From CAWCAW01 sp963714125 (lineage in GTDB: Bacteria > Actinomycetota > Acidimicrobiia > Acidimicrobiales > UBA8190): a stretch of DNA of 64,000 nt. Where the stretch lies: the NCBI GenBank assembly GCA_963714125.1, contig OY970234.1, positions 2,294,001 through 2,358,000 of the forward strand. The letters run 5' to 3'. Position 1 is the stretch's first letter, and each line of letters starts with the position of its first letter. The notes beneath the pieces were generated by a model. That model searched no databases and had not been told where the DNA came from. It worked only from the letters and a program-made list of their open reading frames with translations. A program made the translations under genes and the position numbers. Positions 7,784 through 15,810 of the stretch are shown piece by piece.

Positions 7784-7810
7784 CGTCCGCGCGATGGACG
7801 CGCGATGAGC
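7784..7810. promoter_or_regulatory. Predicted integrase arm-type site, left end
   Basis: 27 bases, identical to 23122-23148 except for one base. Each copy holds two tandem 11-mers of form GCGCGATGRRC. One copy lies just inside each end of the element in the same orientation, as expected for arm sites bound by the integrase N-terminal domain. Confidence 0.5.
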
Positions 7811-7841
7811 GGTCATACCATGGGTGCGGAAGCCCCAGGGA

Positions 7842-8180
7842 TTAATGCACCCAGACGCCCAGAAGGTTGGCGGTCAGGGCTGCGATCCCACCAGCGACTG
7901 CGATCGAAACGCCCAATCGCTCAAGACGTCGTGATGGGCTGCCCAGCATCTCAGCGAGCTTCCCGATCGCCAATGTGGCATGGACGCCGGAATCGCCCAT
8001 GATCCGCTGCATGTACTGGTCGTGTGTCTCCTCGCCAGTCGGCTCTCCCTGGGCGGTAATAACCACCGCCTCGAGCGCTCGGTCAGTCCGACGGACCTCG
8101 GACAGCACGATGAACGCACCCACGATCACTAGGACGAAGCCGGCGCAATCGAGGACCGTTTCGACAACTCGGATATCCAT
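7842..8180 (-). CDS. Two-helix membrane protein of element cargo operon
   Basis: 112 residues of unknown function. A first membrane helix spans about 10-29 (CAGFVLVIVGAFIVLSE) and a second about 88-111 (LGVSIAVAGGIAALTANLLG). Between them is a soluble loop of about 58 residues with a basic patch and an EETHDQYMQR helix. Its ATG overlaps the stop of the upstream tyrosine recombinase by one base, so the pair is cotranslated. As the last gene of the element's leftward operon it occupies a typical cargo position. Small paired-helix membrane proteins in such places can be toxins, superinfection-exclusion proteins or defence effectors, but nothing here decides between these. Confidence 0.6.
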   Translation of the reverse strand: MDIRVVETVLDCAGFVLVIVGAFIVLSEVRRTDRALEAVVITAQGEPTGEETHDQYMQRIMGDSGVHATLAIGKLAEMLGSPSRRLERLGVSIAVAGGIAALTANLLGVWVH

Positions 8181-9304
8181 CAGGTTCTGTCGATCGAGAG
8201 AGCGTTGACAGCCGGCGCGGCGCGCGTCATGTCTGCTTCGGCGTAGACCTGGGTCACGGTCGGCGACGAATGGCCGAGCAGCTTCTGCGTGAGGAGGATG
8301 TCCTGAGTCGAGCGGTAGAGCTTGGTCGCAAACGTGTGCCGAAGGCTATGGCAAGACCCGCTGATCCCGTTGCGAGCAAAGTAGCGACCGACAGCGTGGC
8401 TCACATTGTGAGGGTTCAAAGGGGACCCGTCGCGCTGTCGAAAGACCACTCCCCTCGACGGCATCGGGAGCGCTTCGAGCTCGGCTCTGATCTCCGGGTG
8501 TAGTGGCACGGCCCGGTCTTTGCCCCCTTTGCCGTTACGAACGACGATGGCCCCGTTGTCGAGGTCAACATCCTCCGAGCACAAGCCAGCAATCTCTTGG
8601 GCACGTAGGCCAGCGAAGAGGCCGAGGACCAGGAAGCAGCGACGCTGGCGGCCTGGAAGGTCGTCGGCGAAACAATCTGCAAGCCTCAGCATCTTGCCCA
8701 GATCGCTGTCTGTCATCGGCTTCGGCACGCCCACACGCTTTTTTGGGGCCTCTATCTCTGCAGTGGGGTCGGACGGGATGAAACCCGCCTTGACGGCCCA
8801 ACGATAGAACGAGGCATAGTGGCTCAGGTACGTACCACGGGCCCGGTTCCCGACGCCGACGTCGTCGAGGTGGAACTCGACGTCGGCTTGGGAAGCTTCG
8901 AGAATCGATTTGCGGTCCAACCGTTCCATGAAACTTTTGATGCACCGCTCACGGACGTAGATCGTCTTCGGTGAAAGACCGCGACGCTGCTGAGCTAGCC
9001 GAAACCCAGCTAGAAGTTCGTCGTCGCTGGGTCGGGCGGCAGCTTCGCTCCCAACGAGCGCCAGTGGCACCGGTGGAAACGGTTCACCAACTGAATGGAG
9101 AGGCCTCTCACCGCCGGCGACGCGGAGAGCATTTGCGATGCGGCGGGCTTGGTCGACTGCCCTCACCAGGTCTTGTCGTGCGCGTTCCGCGTAGTCTCGC
9201 AAGGCGCTCATTTCGGCGGTGAAGGCCTCGGAGATGCCGTCAATCTCAGCCTCGACCTGCACGAAGCCGTTGGCGACCTCCTGGAGCGCTTCGATATCCG
9301 TCAC
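8180..9304 (-). CDS. Tyrosine recombinase, XerC/D type, with N-terminal coiled coil
   Basis: 374 residues. The catalytic set is complete: R234 in AGLRAQE, K259 or K262 in the NGKGGKDR hairpin, H319-x-x-R322 in CHSLRHTFA, H345 in LLGHSS and nucleophile Y354. A core-binding SAM-like domain lies at about 94-185. Residues 1-60 are predicted coiled coil, an addition not usual in Xer proteins. It is far from the attachment site and lies between a 139-residue unknown protein (ATGA overlap) and a small membrane protein (one-base overlap). It may serve dimer resolution, act as a second integrase, or rearrange DNA as part of the cargo module. The element's own integrase is at the other end. Confidence 0.85.
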   Translation of the reverse strand: MTDIEALQEVANGFVQVEAEIDGISEAFTAEMSALRDYAERARQDLVRAVDQARRIANALRVAGGERPLHSVGEPFPPVPLALVGSEAAARPSDDELLAGFRLAQQRRGLSPKTIYVRERCIKSFMERLDRKSILEASQADVEFHLDDVGVGNRARGTYLSHYASFYRWAVKAGFIPSDPTAEIEAPKKRVGVPKPMTDSDLGKMLRLADCFADDLPGRQRRCFLVLGLFAGLRAQEIAGLCSEDVDLDNGAIVVRNGKGGKDRAVPLHPEIRAELEALPMPSRGVVFRQRDGSPLNPHNVSHAVGRYFARNGISGSCHSLRHTFATKLYRSTQDILLTQKLLGHSSPTVTQVYAEADMTRAAPAVNALSIDRT

Positions 9305-9720
9305 CGTCCGCGCTCCTGAGTCAACAGCCCCTCGATCCGCTCGTCGTCGAAGAGGAGCTCATGTAGCCCAAGGGCCCCGTTGAGGACGTTCGCTAGCCGG
9401 CACGCTCGAGCCCAAAGGGTTGCGTGGCCCGACCACGCGTTTAAAAGTTCTCGAGCTCGCTCAAGCGTCGGGTACGTCATTGTGGTGTCGACGCCATGCA
9501 GGATGATGCAAGCCCGAGTCGTCATCCGGTCTTCGTTTTTGACGGAGGCTTCGAGGAGTCCACTCAACCGGCCCGCAAGGTCGGCGATCGATGGGGCGAT
9601 TCCGTCGAGTTCTGCGCTTAGGTCGCGGCAACGGCCAGTGAGCTCAGGATCCAAGAGCGCCGCGGCATATTCGGCAGCTTGTTCGCTGTCGACGTCTCCC
9701 TCGTCAAAGACTGTCGCCAC
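9301..9720 (-). CDS. Unknown helical protein, first gene of the recombinase operon
   Basis: 139 residues, mostly helical and acidic, without membrane segment or catalytic motif. Features include an acidic N-terminus (DEGDVDSEQAAEYAAALLD) and a central RACIILHGVDTTM segment. Its stop overlaps the start of the tyrosine recombinase (ATGA), indicating coupled translation. Upstream lies a repeat-rich region with inverted repeats and CGTGTA boxes that probably carries the operon promoter and operators. It could be a partner or regulator of the recombinase. Confidence 0.55.
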   Translation of the reverse strand: MATVFDEGDVDSEQAAEYAAALLDPELTGRCRDLSAELDGIAPSIADLAGRLSGLLEASVKNEDRMTTRACIILHGVDTTMTYPTLERARELLNAWSGHATLWARACRLANVLNGALGLHELLFDDERIEGLLTQERGR

Positions 9721-9773
9721 TCACGCAGGCTACGTCTAAATAAACGGACCTGTCACGTGGCATTGACACGGAC

Positions 9774-9857
9774 CGTGTAAGCGTTCCCTCATACACAAAG
9801 CGTGTATGAGGCGACCGATCCACAGATCGTGTAGAAGTCCACAGATCGTGTAGAAGT
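9774..9857. promoter_or_regulatory. Array of CGTGTA boxes upstream of the cargo operon
   Basis: CGTGTA occurs at 9774, 9801, 9828 and 9847, with 27, 27 and 19 bases between starts. The last two lie in a perfect tandem 19-bp repeat (9820-9838 and 9839-9857). CCTCATACAC at 9787-9796 pairs with 9802-9811 as a perfect 10-bp inverted repeat. The spacing suggests repeated protein binding on one face of the helix, as in operators or iterons. Confidence 0.5.
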
Positions 9858-9877
9858 TCACGATTTCCGGATGCCTG

Positions 9878-9898
9878 ATTCGTGACGAATATTCGTCA
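9878..9898. promoter_or_regulatory. Overlapping palindromes at the tape-measure stop
   Basis: ATTCGT-G-ACGAAT (9878-9890) overlaps the perfect 16-bp palindrome TGACGAATATTCGTCA (9883-9898), which contains the stop codon of the tape-measure gene. The first motif recurs at 15920-15932 with C in the centre. It could be an operator or a terminator-like element between two transcription units. Confidence 0.4.
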
Positions 9899-11377
9899 GT
9901 CACCGCCACCAGGGAGTCCTGCCCCGCTGAAGTTGGCGCGCTGCTGTTCCTTGGTCATCTGCCGGCGCAGATCGTCGAAGTTGGCCACCTGGAACGTGTT
10001 GCCCGAGACGCTGAGCTCTTCGTGGTAGTGCACATGGGTCGCCGTGGCACCGGGCTTGGCGGACGCCGGCGAGGACCCGGACGGCGCCAGCCCCCCCGAC
10101 GACTCCCTCGAGGACGCGGAGACGAAGCCCTCAGGGGCGATCACGGCGTTAGAGGAGGACGTCTGGGCGATGCCTGGGTTGGCGCGCACGATCCCGCCCG
10201 CCGCCAGGCTTGGGATGGCGCCCGACGAAGCTGTTGCCGGTACCGAACGGCGCGCTGCCGACCCCATTGCCGTCGCAAGTGCGGGCAACGCGCCAGCGGC
10301 CCCCGAGGGAAGTGGAAGCACGAGCTCGTCCTGGCCGGCCTCTGCGACGCGCACGATCGTGCCGCCGGGACTGGCCCGCACGATGCCGCCCGATGCGAAG
10401 GCCGGAATGTTCACCGTCTTCGATGGGTTTGGGGCGACCGTGTTCGTTTTCGAGGTCGGCGCCAGGACGGCGAGGCTGCCCTGCAGCTTGATCGCGGCCG
10501 CCTGCAGCTCGACGGCGCTCGAGGACTCGGTATTGCCGGCCGTGATGAGTTTGGTGGCCGCCGTCCCGCTCGTGCCCGAGGCCTTCTTGTAGTCCTGGAC
10601 GGCGAGCGAGAAAGCCTGGCTCGAGGCGGTCTGATCGGCAGCCGCTTTGCTCTGGTCCTGCGCGGCGAGCTGTTGGGACTTCGTGATGGAACTCGAGATG
10701 CCGATGCTGACGGCAGCGGCCGGAGCTTGCGGCGATTTCGGGACCCGGCCCGCCTCATGCCGAAGCTGCTCTTGCTTCTGGATGGACGGGACGACGGCCA
10801 AGAGGGCTGCCGCCGCCTTTGCCTCGTTCTCGGCGGCGCTCTGGAGCTTGGCCGCGGCAGTGCCGTGCTTCGTGGCCGCCTTCGACATGTCGGCGGCGGC
10901 CTTGGAGAGATCGCCCTGGGCTCGGGCCCGCACCGTTCGCGCCGAGTTGGGCTTGACGGCTTTGGCGATAGCGATCGTGAGGAGGTTGATCTGGTTCTGG
11001 GCGATCGCCGCGCCGGTCGTGTCGTGTTTGTGCTCGGCCGTCTTCAGTGCCGCCTGAATCTCGGCCAACGAGGTGGCCATTGCCGCGATGTTGTGGCTCG
11101 CAAACGCGGCCGCCGCGCTCCCTCGCGCAGGCTTCCCGCTAGAGCTGTAACCCTCCAACCGCGTGGCTGCCATGGCGATGTGCGTCGAGACGTGTCCCGC
11201 CGCGACGTTGTGCCACCAGTGTCCGACGTTCGCGGGTGTGCCCTCGATGTTCGAAATCGCCTTACCTGGTGAGAGCCCTTGACCGATGATGTTGAGCAGA
11301 GAGGTCTTGCTCGGTGAGAGCTTTTTGAGGATGGCGGCGCCGATCATCGTTCCGATGACGATCAGGCCACCACCCAA
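9896..11377 (-). CDS. Tail tape measure protein, C-terminal part after frameshift
   Basis: The frame encodes about 490 residues: a hydrophobic stretch at the start (LIVIGTMIGAAIL), then long Ala-rich helical repeats, then two copies of the GGIVRAxPG turn and VAEAGQDELVLPLP, which is the usual ending of siphovirus tape measures ('GGI... GEAGPE.VIPL'). The first residues are not a real N-terminus. Removing one G from the run at 11416-11423 joins this frame to the upstream one as ...ASAGGEAGAASAGLLSGALGG. The mature protein would span the membrane or tail lumen during DNA entry in a phage. Whether a functional tail exists in this element is unclear because no tube or baseplate genes are seen. 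Confidence 0.7.
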   Translation of the reverse strand: MGGGLIVIGTMIGAAILKKLSPSKTSLLNIIGQGLSPGKAISNIEGTPANVGHWWHNVAAGHVSTHIAMAATRLEGYSSSGKPARGSAAAAFASHNIAAMATSLAEIQAALKTAEHKHDTTGAAIAQNQINLLTIAIAKAVKPNSARTVRARAQGDLSKAAADMSKAATKHGTAAAKLQSAAENEAKAAAALLAVVPSIQKQEQLRHEAGRVPKSPQAPAAAVSIGISSSITKSQQLAAQDQSKAAADQTASSQAFSLAVQDYKKASGTSGTAATKLITAGNTESSSAVELQAAAIKLQGSLAVLAPTSKTNTVAPNPSKTVNIPAFASGGIVRASPGGTIVRVAEAGQDELVLPLPSGAAGALPALATAMGSAARRSVPATASSGAIPSLAAGGIVRANPGIAQTSSSNAVIAPEGFVSASSRESSGGLAPSGSSPASAKPGATATHVHYHEELSVSGNTFQVANFDDLRRQMTKEQQRANFSGAGLPGGGD

Positions 11378-11384
11378 TGCGCCG

Positions 11385-13292
11385 CTAAGAAGCCCGGCGC
11401 TGGCGGCTCCCGCTTCCCCCCCCGGCGCTGGCGGCTCCGGTTGCGGTCACCACTCCGGCGGTGCCTGCCGCGTCTGCTGCAGCGCCCGCCTCGCCACCCT
11501 CGACCAGGCTGGCAGTCCCCCACTTGGCAGAGGCAGCTTCGAGGGCGGTTGCCGAAGCATCGAGATCACCGCTCGATGTTGTGAGCCCCGTACTGGCCGT
11601 AACCACTCGGCTGGCCGCCGCGTCAATGGACGCGCCACTTTCTTCGGCCGAGGTCGTCTCGGCACCGGCAGCGCCCTTGAGCGCCAGCGCAGAGGTCTGC
11701 AGCGATTCGCCGGCAGTGATCAAAGAGTCGGCAGCGGTCTGCAGCTGGGCGGCGACGTCGGTGCTCTCCCCTTCGCCGGCAGCTCCAGCTGCGCCCGAAG
11801 CGCGCGCAGCGCTGCCGTTGACTCCGGAAGTGGTCGGCGCCTTTGCCTTTGCAGCCGCTGACTGCGCTTCGGCCGAGGCGTCACCGATGCCGAGGAGCGA
11901 CTTGGCGGTCTGGATGGCCAGGTCGCTGATGTTCTTCAGGCCCTTGCCGATGACGTTGAAGAAGCCCGTCTGGATCAGCGCGCCCACGCCGGCCATAGCG
12001 GGCCCGAGCAGGATCAGCGGCTTGGCGAACTTCTCGCCCTCGGTGGCCCCGAAGTCGATGATGCGGGCCTTCCACATGCGCAGGTCGCCACCGAAGGTCT
12101 TGGACTGGGCGAGTGCGAGGCCCTCGGTCTTCTTCTTGAGCATGTCGAGGATCTGTCCGCCGGTGAGGTTGGCGTCGCCGAGATTCCCCTGATCGGCAGC
12201 GGCCGTCGATGCCGTCGATGCGACGAGCGCTTGGGCGGCCTCGACCTTGGCATTCGAGTTGGCGAGCTGCTGTTGTTGCGAGATGGTCAGCCCGGTCGCC
12301 TGGCCCACTTTGGACTGAGCGGTTTGGTACTTGAGGGTGGCGGCCGCGACGCGTTGTTGGGCGGACTCAAGATCGTTTTCGGCGGTGACGCCCTGGAGCG
12401 TGCCGGCGTCGATCTTCGCCTGGGTCTCCTGCAGCTTCTCGCCGGCGAGTTGGAGTTCGCCCTGGGCGGTGGCAAGCGAGTTGGTGGCCGTCGTCGACTT
12501 GGTGGTCGACGTGGCACCGAGTCGGGCCTGGAGTTGTTGGTTTGAGAGCTGGTCCTTTTGCAACGTCAGCTGAGCCTTGGCGGCTGCCTTCTGGGCCGCC
12601 ACCGCGGCCGTCCCCTTGGCCGTGATGTTCGTGAGGTTGATGCCGAACTGGTGCAGCACCATCGGCGACTGCGCGTATGCCTTGACGACGGTCTGCGCCG
12701 CTTCGGAGAGGGTCATGTTGCCGCGTGCCGCCAGGTTGGCGGCCAGGGACTCGTCTTCGAGCGCTGTCTTCGGACTCCCGAGACCTTGGGTCAGCAGCTC
12801 GAGCGACTGATCCGTGTCTTGGTAGGTGAAGCCCAGCTTCTGCATCTTCTTGTCTTGGTCGGTGACCGCCGGGGCGACGGTCTTCCACGCCGTCCCGGTG
12901 TTCTTCACCGACTGCTGCAGCTTGGCTTGAGCGGCCTCCAGCGGCCCCGCCATGGTCTCGGCCACGCCACCCAGGGCCGCCAGGCCGACGCCGGCGCTCG
13001 AGGCGATCATGCCCAGGTTGAGCTTGCCGTCATCCCCCATGATCGAGAAGCTGCCGGAGAGGCCCTGGACGAGACTGTCGACCTGTCCAAAGTCGCTCGA
13101 GAGCCCGGAGTTGTCGAAGGCGGACTCGATGCTCGAGAGCCCGGCCGAGCCACGCGCCTTGAAGCGGTCGAAGGCCGAACTCGTCTTGTCCGCGCCCGAC
13201 TGGATGCGGGCGAAGCCCTTCAAGGCCCCTGACGGGTCAACAATGGGCGTCAGAGTCAGCTTCTTAGTAATGGGGTCACCTCCCCGGTCCAT
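11385..13292 (-). CDS. Tail tape measure protein, N-terminal part, frameshifted
   Basis: About 635 residues. The section LGFTYQDTDQSLELLTQGLG then LAARGNMTLSEAAQTVVKAY and LHQFGI matches the N-terminal pattern of phage tape measures. It is followed by long Ala/Gln/Lys coiled-coil helices, a hydrophobic region (LLGPAMAGVGALIQTGFF) and more Ala/Ser repeats. The last 10 residues (GGGSGSRQRRAS) are out of frame: the true continuation lies in the next frame after a run of eight G at 11416-11423. Joined, the protein is about 1,130 residues. The start is ATG 13292 with a modest GTGGGA site. A GGGGAGG seven bases before an ATT at about 13271 is a curious alternative. It overlaps the end of the glycosyltransferase gene. 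Confidence 0.7.
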   Translation of the reverse strand: MDRGGDPITKKLTLTPIVDPSGALKGFARIQSGADKTSSAFDRFKARGSAGLSSIESAFDNSGLSSDFGQVDSLVQGLSGSFSIMGDDGKLNLGMIASSAGVGLAALGGVAETMAGPLEAAQAKLQQSVKNTGTAWKTVAPAVTDQDKKMQKLGFTYQDTDQSLELLTQGLGSPKTALEDESLAANLAARGNMTLSEAAQTVVKAYAQSPMVLHQFGINLTNITAKGTAAVAAQKAAAKAQLTLQKDQLSNQQLQARLGATSTTKSTTATNSLATAQGELQLAGEKLQETQAKIDAGTLQGVTAENDLESAQQRVAAATLKYQTAQSKVGQATGLTISQQQQLANSNAKVEAAQALVASTASTAAADQGNLGDANLTGGQILDMLKKKTEGLALAQSKTFGGDLRMWKARIIDFGATEGEKFAKPLILLGPAMAGVGALIQTGFFNVIGKGLKNISDLAIQTAKSLLGIGDASAEAQSAAAKAKAPTTSGVNGSAARASGAAGAAGEGESTDVAAQLQTAADSLITAGESLQTSALALKGAAGAETTSAEESGASIDAAASRVVTASTGLTTSSGDLDASATALEAASAKWGTASLVEGGEAGAAADAAGTAGVVTATGAASAGGGSGSRQRRAS

Positions 13293-14299
13293 GCTTCCCA
13301 CCAGCGCCCGCAGTGCGATTCGTAGGTCTGCGTCGCCATGACGTCGCGGCCTTTGCCGGCGAGCTCGGCGCGGGCATCTTCGTTACCGACGAGAAGGTTG
13401 AGCTTGCGACGCCATTGGCTCGGGCTCTGAGCCAACATGCCGACGCCGAGGTTGTGCACGCGTCGGTTGTCAGGTGTCGGGCTGGCTACCACGGGCACAC
13501 CGAGCGCGGCGAACTGGCTGAGCTTCAAAGCGCTCTTGGCGCGGTTGAACGAGTTGTCAGCGAGCGGCACGATACCGACGCCGAACTCAGCCATCCGATG
13601 CGGGTATTCCTGGAGGTCGACGAAACCCTGCAGCGCCGGTTCCGAACGCAACCCGAGCGCCGCTTTGATCTGAGGCGCGTTCTCGGGCTTCTCCCCGAGA
13701 ACGCCCATGCGCCACTCGTCATGAACGGCCAGGACTCGGCCGACGGCCCCGTTGGTCGATTCGAGGTCACCAGGATGGTAACTAGCCGCGCCTGTCCAGC
13801 CGATCTCGTTCCGGCGCTCCTTTGGGTCGATCGTTAGGTAGTACTCGGGAACGAGGTTCGGGAGCACGACGCTGTGGCCGAAACCGAAACGACGGGCCAG
13901 CACCGGTGTGGAGGCAGTGACGATATCGGCCATCCGGCACGCTTCGTCTGCCATTGCCAGCCCCCGGTGGGAACCCTCGAGATCGTTCCGAAGACGCGCA
14001 TCGTCATAGAGGTCGTCGACGTCAACAACGACCCGTACACCGGCTTTCTGCAGATGGACGAGGGCGTCAAGGGCCCATCGCTGATACGGAGCATGAGTTA
14101 CCACGACATCTGGCGGCGCCTCGGCAAGACCAAGGACCCTCGCGTCAGCCGGGGGCGCCTCGTGATCCGAATCGAACTCGCAGTCCCACCGGAGGCGAGG
14201 GTGGCCGACGACGACGTCGTCTGGGCGCTGGATCCCAGCCGCGGGGAGCCCGAGCCGCACCAAAGCCGCACCGGGCCCGCACCACAGCATGACGGTCAT
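13256..14299 (-). CDS. Glycosyltransferase (GT-B type) inside the phage-like module
   Basis: 347 residues. The C-terminal half has the donor-binding pattern of GT1/GT4 enzymes: GVGIVPLADNSFNRAKSALK, FAALGVPVVASPTP and a final W-rich helix. The N-terminal half has a VVDVDDLYDD segment and a LPNLVPEYY linker. Such enzymes often sit among virion genes of actinobacterial phages, where they may glycosylate capsid or tail proteins or modify host surface glycans. Translation is coupled to the small upstream protein by an ATGA overlap and its end overlaps the tape-measure start. A donor sugar cannot be read from the sequence. Confidence 0.75.
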   Translation of the reverse strand: MTVMLWCGPGAALVRLGLPAAGIQRPDDVVVGHPRLRWDCEFDSDHEAPPADARVLGLAEAPPDVVVTHAPYQRWALDALVHLQKAGVRVVVDVDDLYDDARLRNDLEGSHRGLAMADEACRMADIVTASTPVLARRFGFGHSVVLPNLVPEYYLTIDPKERRNEIGWTGAASYHPGDLESTNGAVGRVLAVHDEWRMGVLGEKPENAPQIKAALGLRSEPALQGFVDLQEYPHRMAEFGVGIVPLADNSFNRAKSALKLSQFAALGVPVVASPTPDNRRVHNLGVGMLAQSPSQWRRKLNLLVGNEDARAELAGKGRDVMATQTYESHCGRWWEAWTGEVTPLLRS

Positions 14300-14565
14300 C
14301 CGGACGGCTCCTGGATCCAGGCGATCCGGTCATGCGAGATGAAGGCGCGCCCGCCGAGCGGAATGTCAGGTCCCTGGTCGGGAAGAAGCTCGACGGCCGA
14401 AAGCACGACGCCGCCCATTCGCCCATCGGTGGCCGGCACGACGTCGTCGAGGACCCCCCGATGCGTGTCACCCTCGTCGAGGAGGTGCACCATTACGACA
14501 TGTCCAGTGACGTGATCCCACCAATCGGGGACCGGAGGCGGCGCAGCCCGACGACGGAACCGCAC
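14296..14565 (-). CDS. Unknown 89-residue protein between capsid and glycosyltransferase
   Basis: A basic N-terminus (MRFRRRAAPPPVPDWW) leads into a beta-rich body: HVVMVHLLDEGDTHRGVLDDVV, GGVVLSAVELL and GRAFISHDRIAWIQE. The alternating strands resemble small phage head-tail or decoration proteins, but there is no clear match. It begins eight bases after the capsid gene and overlaps the glycosyltransferase start by ATGA, so it belongs to the same operon. Confidence 0.55.
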   Translation of the reverse strand: MRFRRRAAPPPVPDWWDHVTGHVVMVHLLDEGDTHRGVLDDVVPATDGRMGGVVLSAVELLPDQGPDIPLGGRAFISHDRIAWIQEPSG

Positions 14566-14573
14566 GGTCCGGC

Positions 14574-15584
14574 TTAGAGCTCGTCGACGACGACGAAGGC
14601 GCCCGGGTTCTTTACCCAGATCGCGGCGCGCTGCATACCGCTCACGAGGGCCATTCCTCGGGCCATGAAGTCGAGGTAGCCCTGGTTGACGGCAACGGAA
14701 AATGACCCCTGGAGATAAACGTCGACCTCAGATGGGTCGCACACGATGACCGAGCCTGGCGTCATCCCGGGAGCTGGGACCCACGCTCCGACTGTTGGCA
14801 AAGCTTCGTGGCGCCGCAGGTAGTTGCCCGTGCTGTCCTTCAGGGTGAAGAGCTCGTACAACGTGAACGGGTTGCCGATGACGGCGTGAGGTCCGTACCA
14901 GCCGTCGGCTGTCACCGACGCTGCTGCGGTGGCCAGGGCATCGATTGGCGCACTGCCGGCGGGCATCGTGGTGACGCCGGCGGTGTTGGTGATGCCCATG
15001 AGATTGGCCACGCCACCCTGGATGACGTAGTTCTCGACGGCCCGCGCCCAATTCATCGAGAGGAGTCGGTTGATGACGGCCTCGGCCTGGCCCTCGTCGG
15101 TGAGGACAGCGAGGGGGACCGGGATGACCCGGCCGACGCGCACCGCCTCGAGCATGTCGACGCTGAAACTGGCCACGTCGTAGTCAGCGAGCAGGCCGGG
15201 AAGGTTCGTCGCGTCGGCGGCATAGCCGGCGTCCTCGATTTGGAGTGACTCGGGGACCGTCGGGATGTTGACCGTGTCCGTCGGGACGATGGTGCAGAGC
15301 GACAACAACGCCGCCGGCACGGGGACGGTCTGGATGATCCGGGGCGCGTCGGGTTCGAGGGCGAGCTCGGATGCGTTGAGGGCGCGCTGACGGAACGAGC
15401 GCAGGAACGCGGCGAGATGCTCGGGGCCGTCGGTGACGTCGACCCCCTCGGTGCCCGACAGAGGCACCTTCGACGCCAACCGCTGGCCGAGCTCTGACGT
15501 TCGGAATCGCACGCCCGGAGTCGATGCTGTGCGGGCCTTGCCGCTGGCGAGGAGTCGCGACCGAGTCTGTTCACGTGTTGACAT
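14574..15584 (-). CDS. HK97-fold major capsid protein
   Basis: 336 residues. The pattern is that of an HK97-type coat protein: an N-terminal arm of about 60 residues, then strands and the long spine helix with AEAVINRLLSMNWARAVENYVIQG followed by GITNTAGVTTM, which matches 'A.E..I..G.....GI.n..gv'. Next come AVIGNPFTLYELFTLKDSTGNYL, a GSVIVCD strand and VSGMQRAAIWVKNPGAFVVV at the end. There is no long N-terminal scaffold domain, and no protease gene was found nearby. ATG 15584 is preceded by AGAGG at six bases and starts MSTREQTRSRLL; an earlier in-frame TTG at 15671 would lie inside the HTH gene. The shell could package element DNA or be a domesticated compartment. Confidence 0.78.
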   Translation of the reverse strand: MSTREQTRSRLLASGKARTASTPGVRFRTSELGQRLASKVPLSGTEGVDVTDGPEHLAAFLRSFRQRALNASELALEPDAPRIIQTVPVPAALLSLCTIVPTDTVNIPTVPESLQIEDAGYAADATNLPGLLADYDVASFSVDMLEAVRVGRVIPVPLAVLTDEGQAEAVINRLLSMNWARAVENYVIQGGVANLMGITNTAGVTTMPAGSAPIDALATAAASVTADGWYGPHAVIGNPFTLYELFTLKDSTGNYLRRHEALPTVGAWVPAPGMTPGSVIVCDPSEVDVYLQGSFSVAVNQGYLDFMARGMALVSGMQRAAIWVKNPGAFVVVDEL

Positions 15585-15810
15585 GTTGTGCCTCTTTCTC
15601 GATTGCGAGCAGCCAGTCGGTGGCGGCCTCGAGGTCGAAACGCCAATAGCCGAGGGCGACACGTCGGGCACTTGGGATCAAGCCCCGTTCGGCGTAGCGG
15701 CGGATCGTCCACCGGCTGACGCCGGCCGCGGCGGCGAGCTGCGAAGTACCGACCAAGACGCGGGCGCCCTCGGTGAGGGCCGGCGACCTGCGAAGTACCG
15801 GGTTACTCAC
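15571..15810 (-). CDS. HTH DNA-binding protein, MerR/excisionase type
   Basis: 79 residues. The body reads VGTSQLAAAAGVSRWTIRRYAERGLIPSARR then GYWRFDLEAATDWL: a winged HTH in which helix 2, the recognition helix, a GLIP turn and a wing with a conserved aromatic are all present. Proteins like this in tRNA-borne elements act as excisionase, repressor or packaging helper. Start GTG 15810 overlaps the TGA of the upstream gene (GTGA). The 3' end overlaps the capsid start by 14 bases. A role as a DNA-binding partner of the small terminase is possible. Confidence 0.65.
   Translation of the reverse strand: MSNPVLRRSPALTEGARVLVGTSQLAAAAGVSRWTIRRYAERGLIPSARRVALGYWRFDLEAATDWLLAIEKEAQHVNT

Noticed and set aside
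10022..11272. 416-codon plus-strand frame
   Set aside because: Antisense to the tape-measure gene, extremely Arg/Gly-rich, no motif.
11385..11430. Programmed ribosomal frameshift in the tape measure
   Set aside because: Programmed shifts in tail genes usually lie in the tail-assembly chaperone pair upstream of the tape measure, not inside it. A homopolymer indel explains the data more simply.
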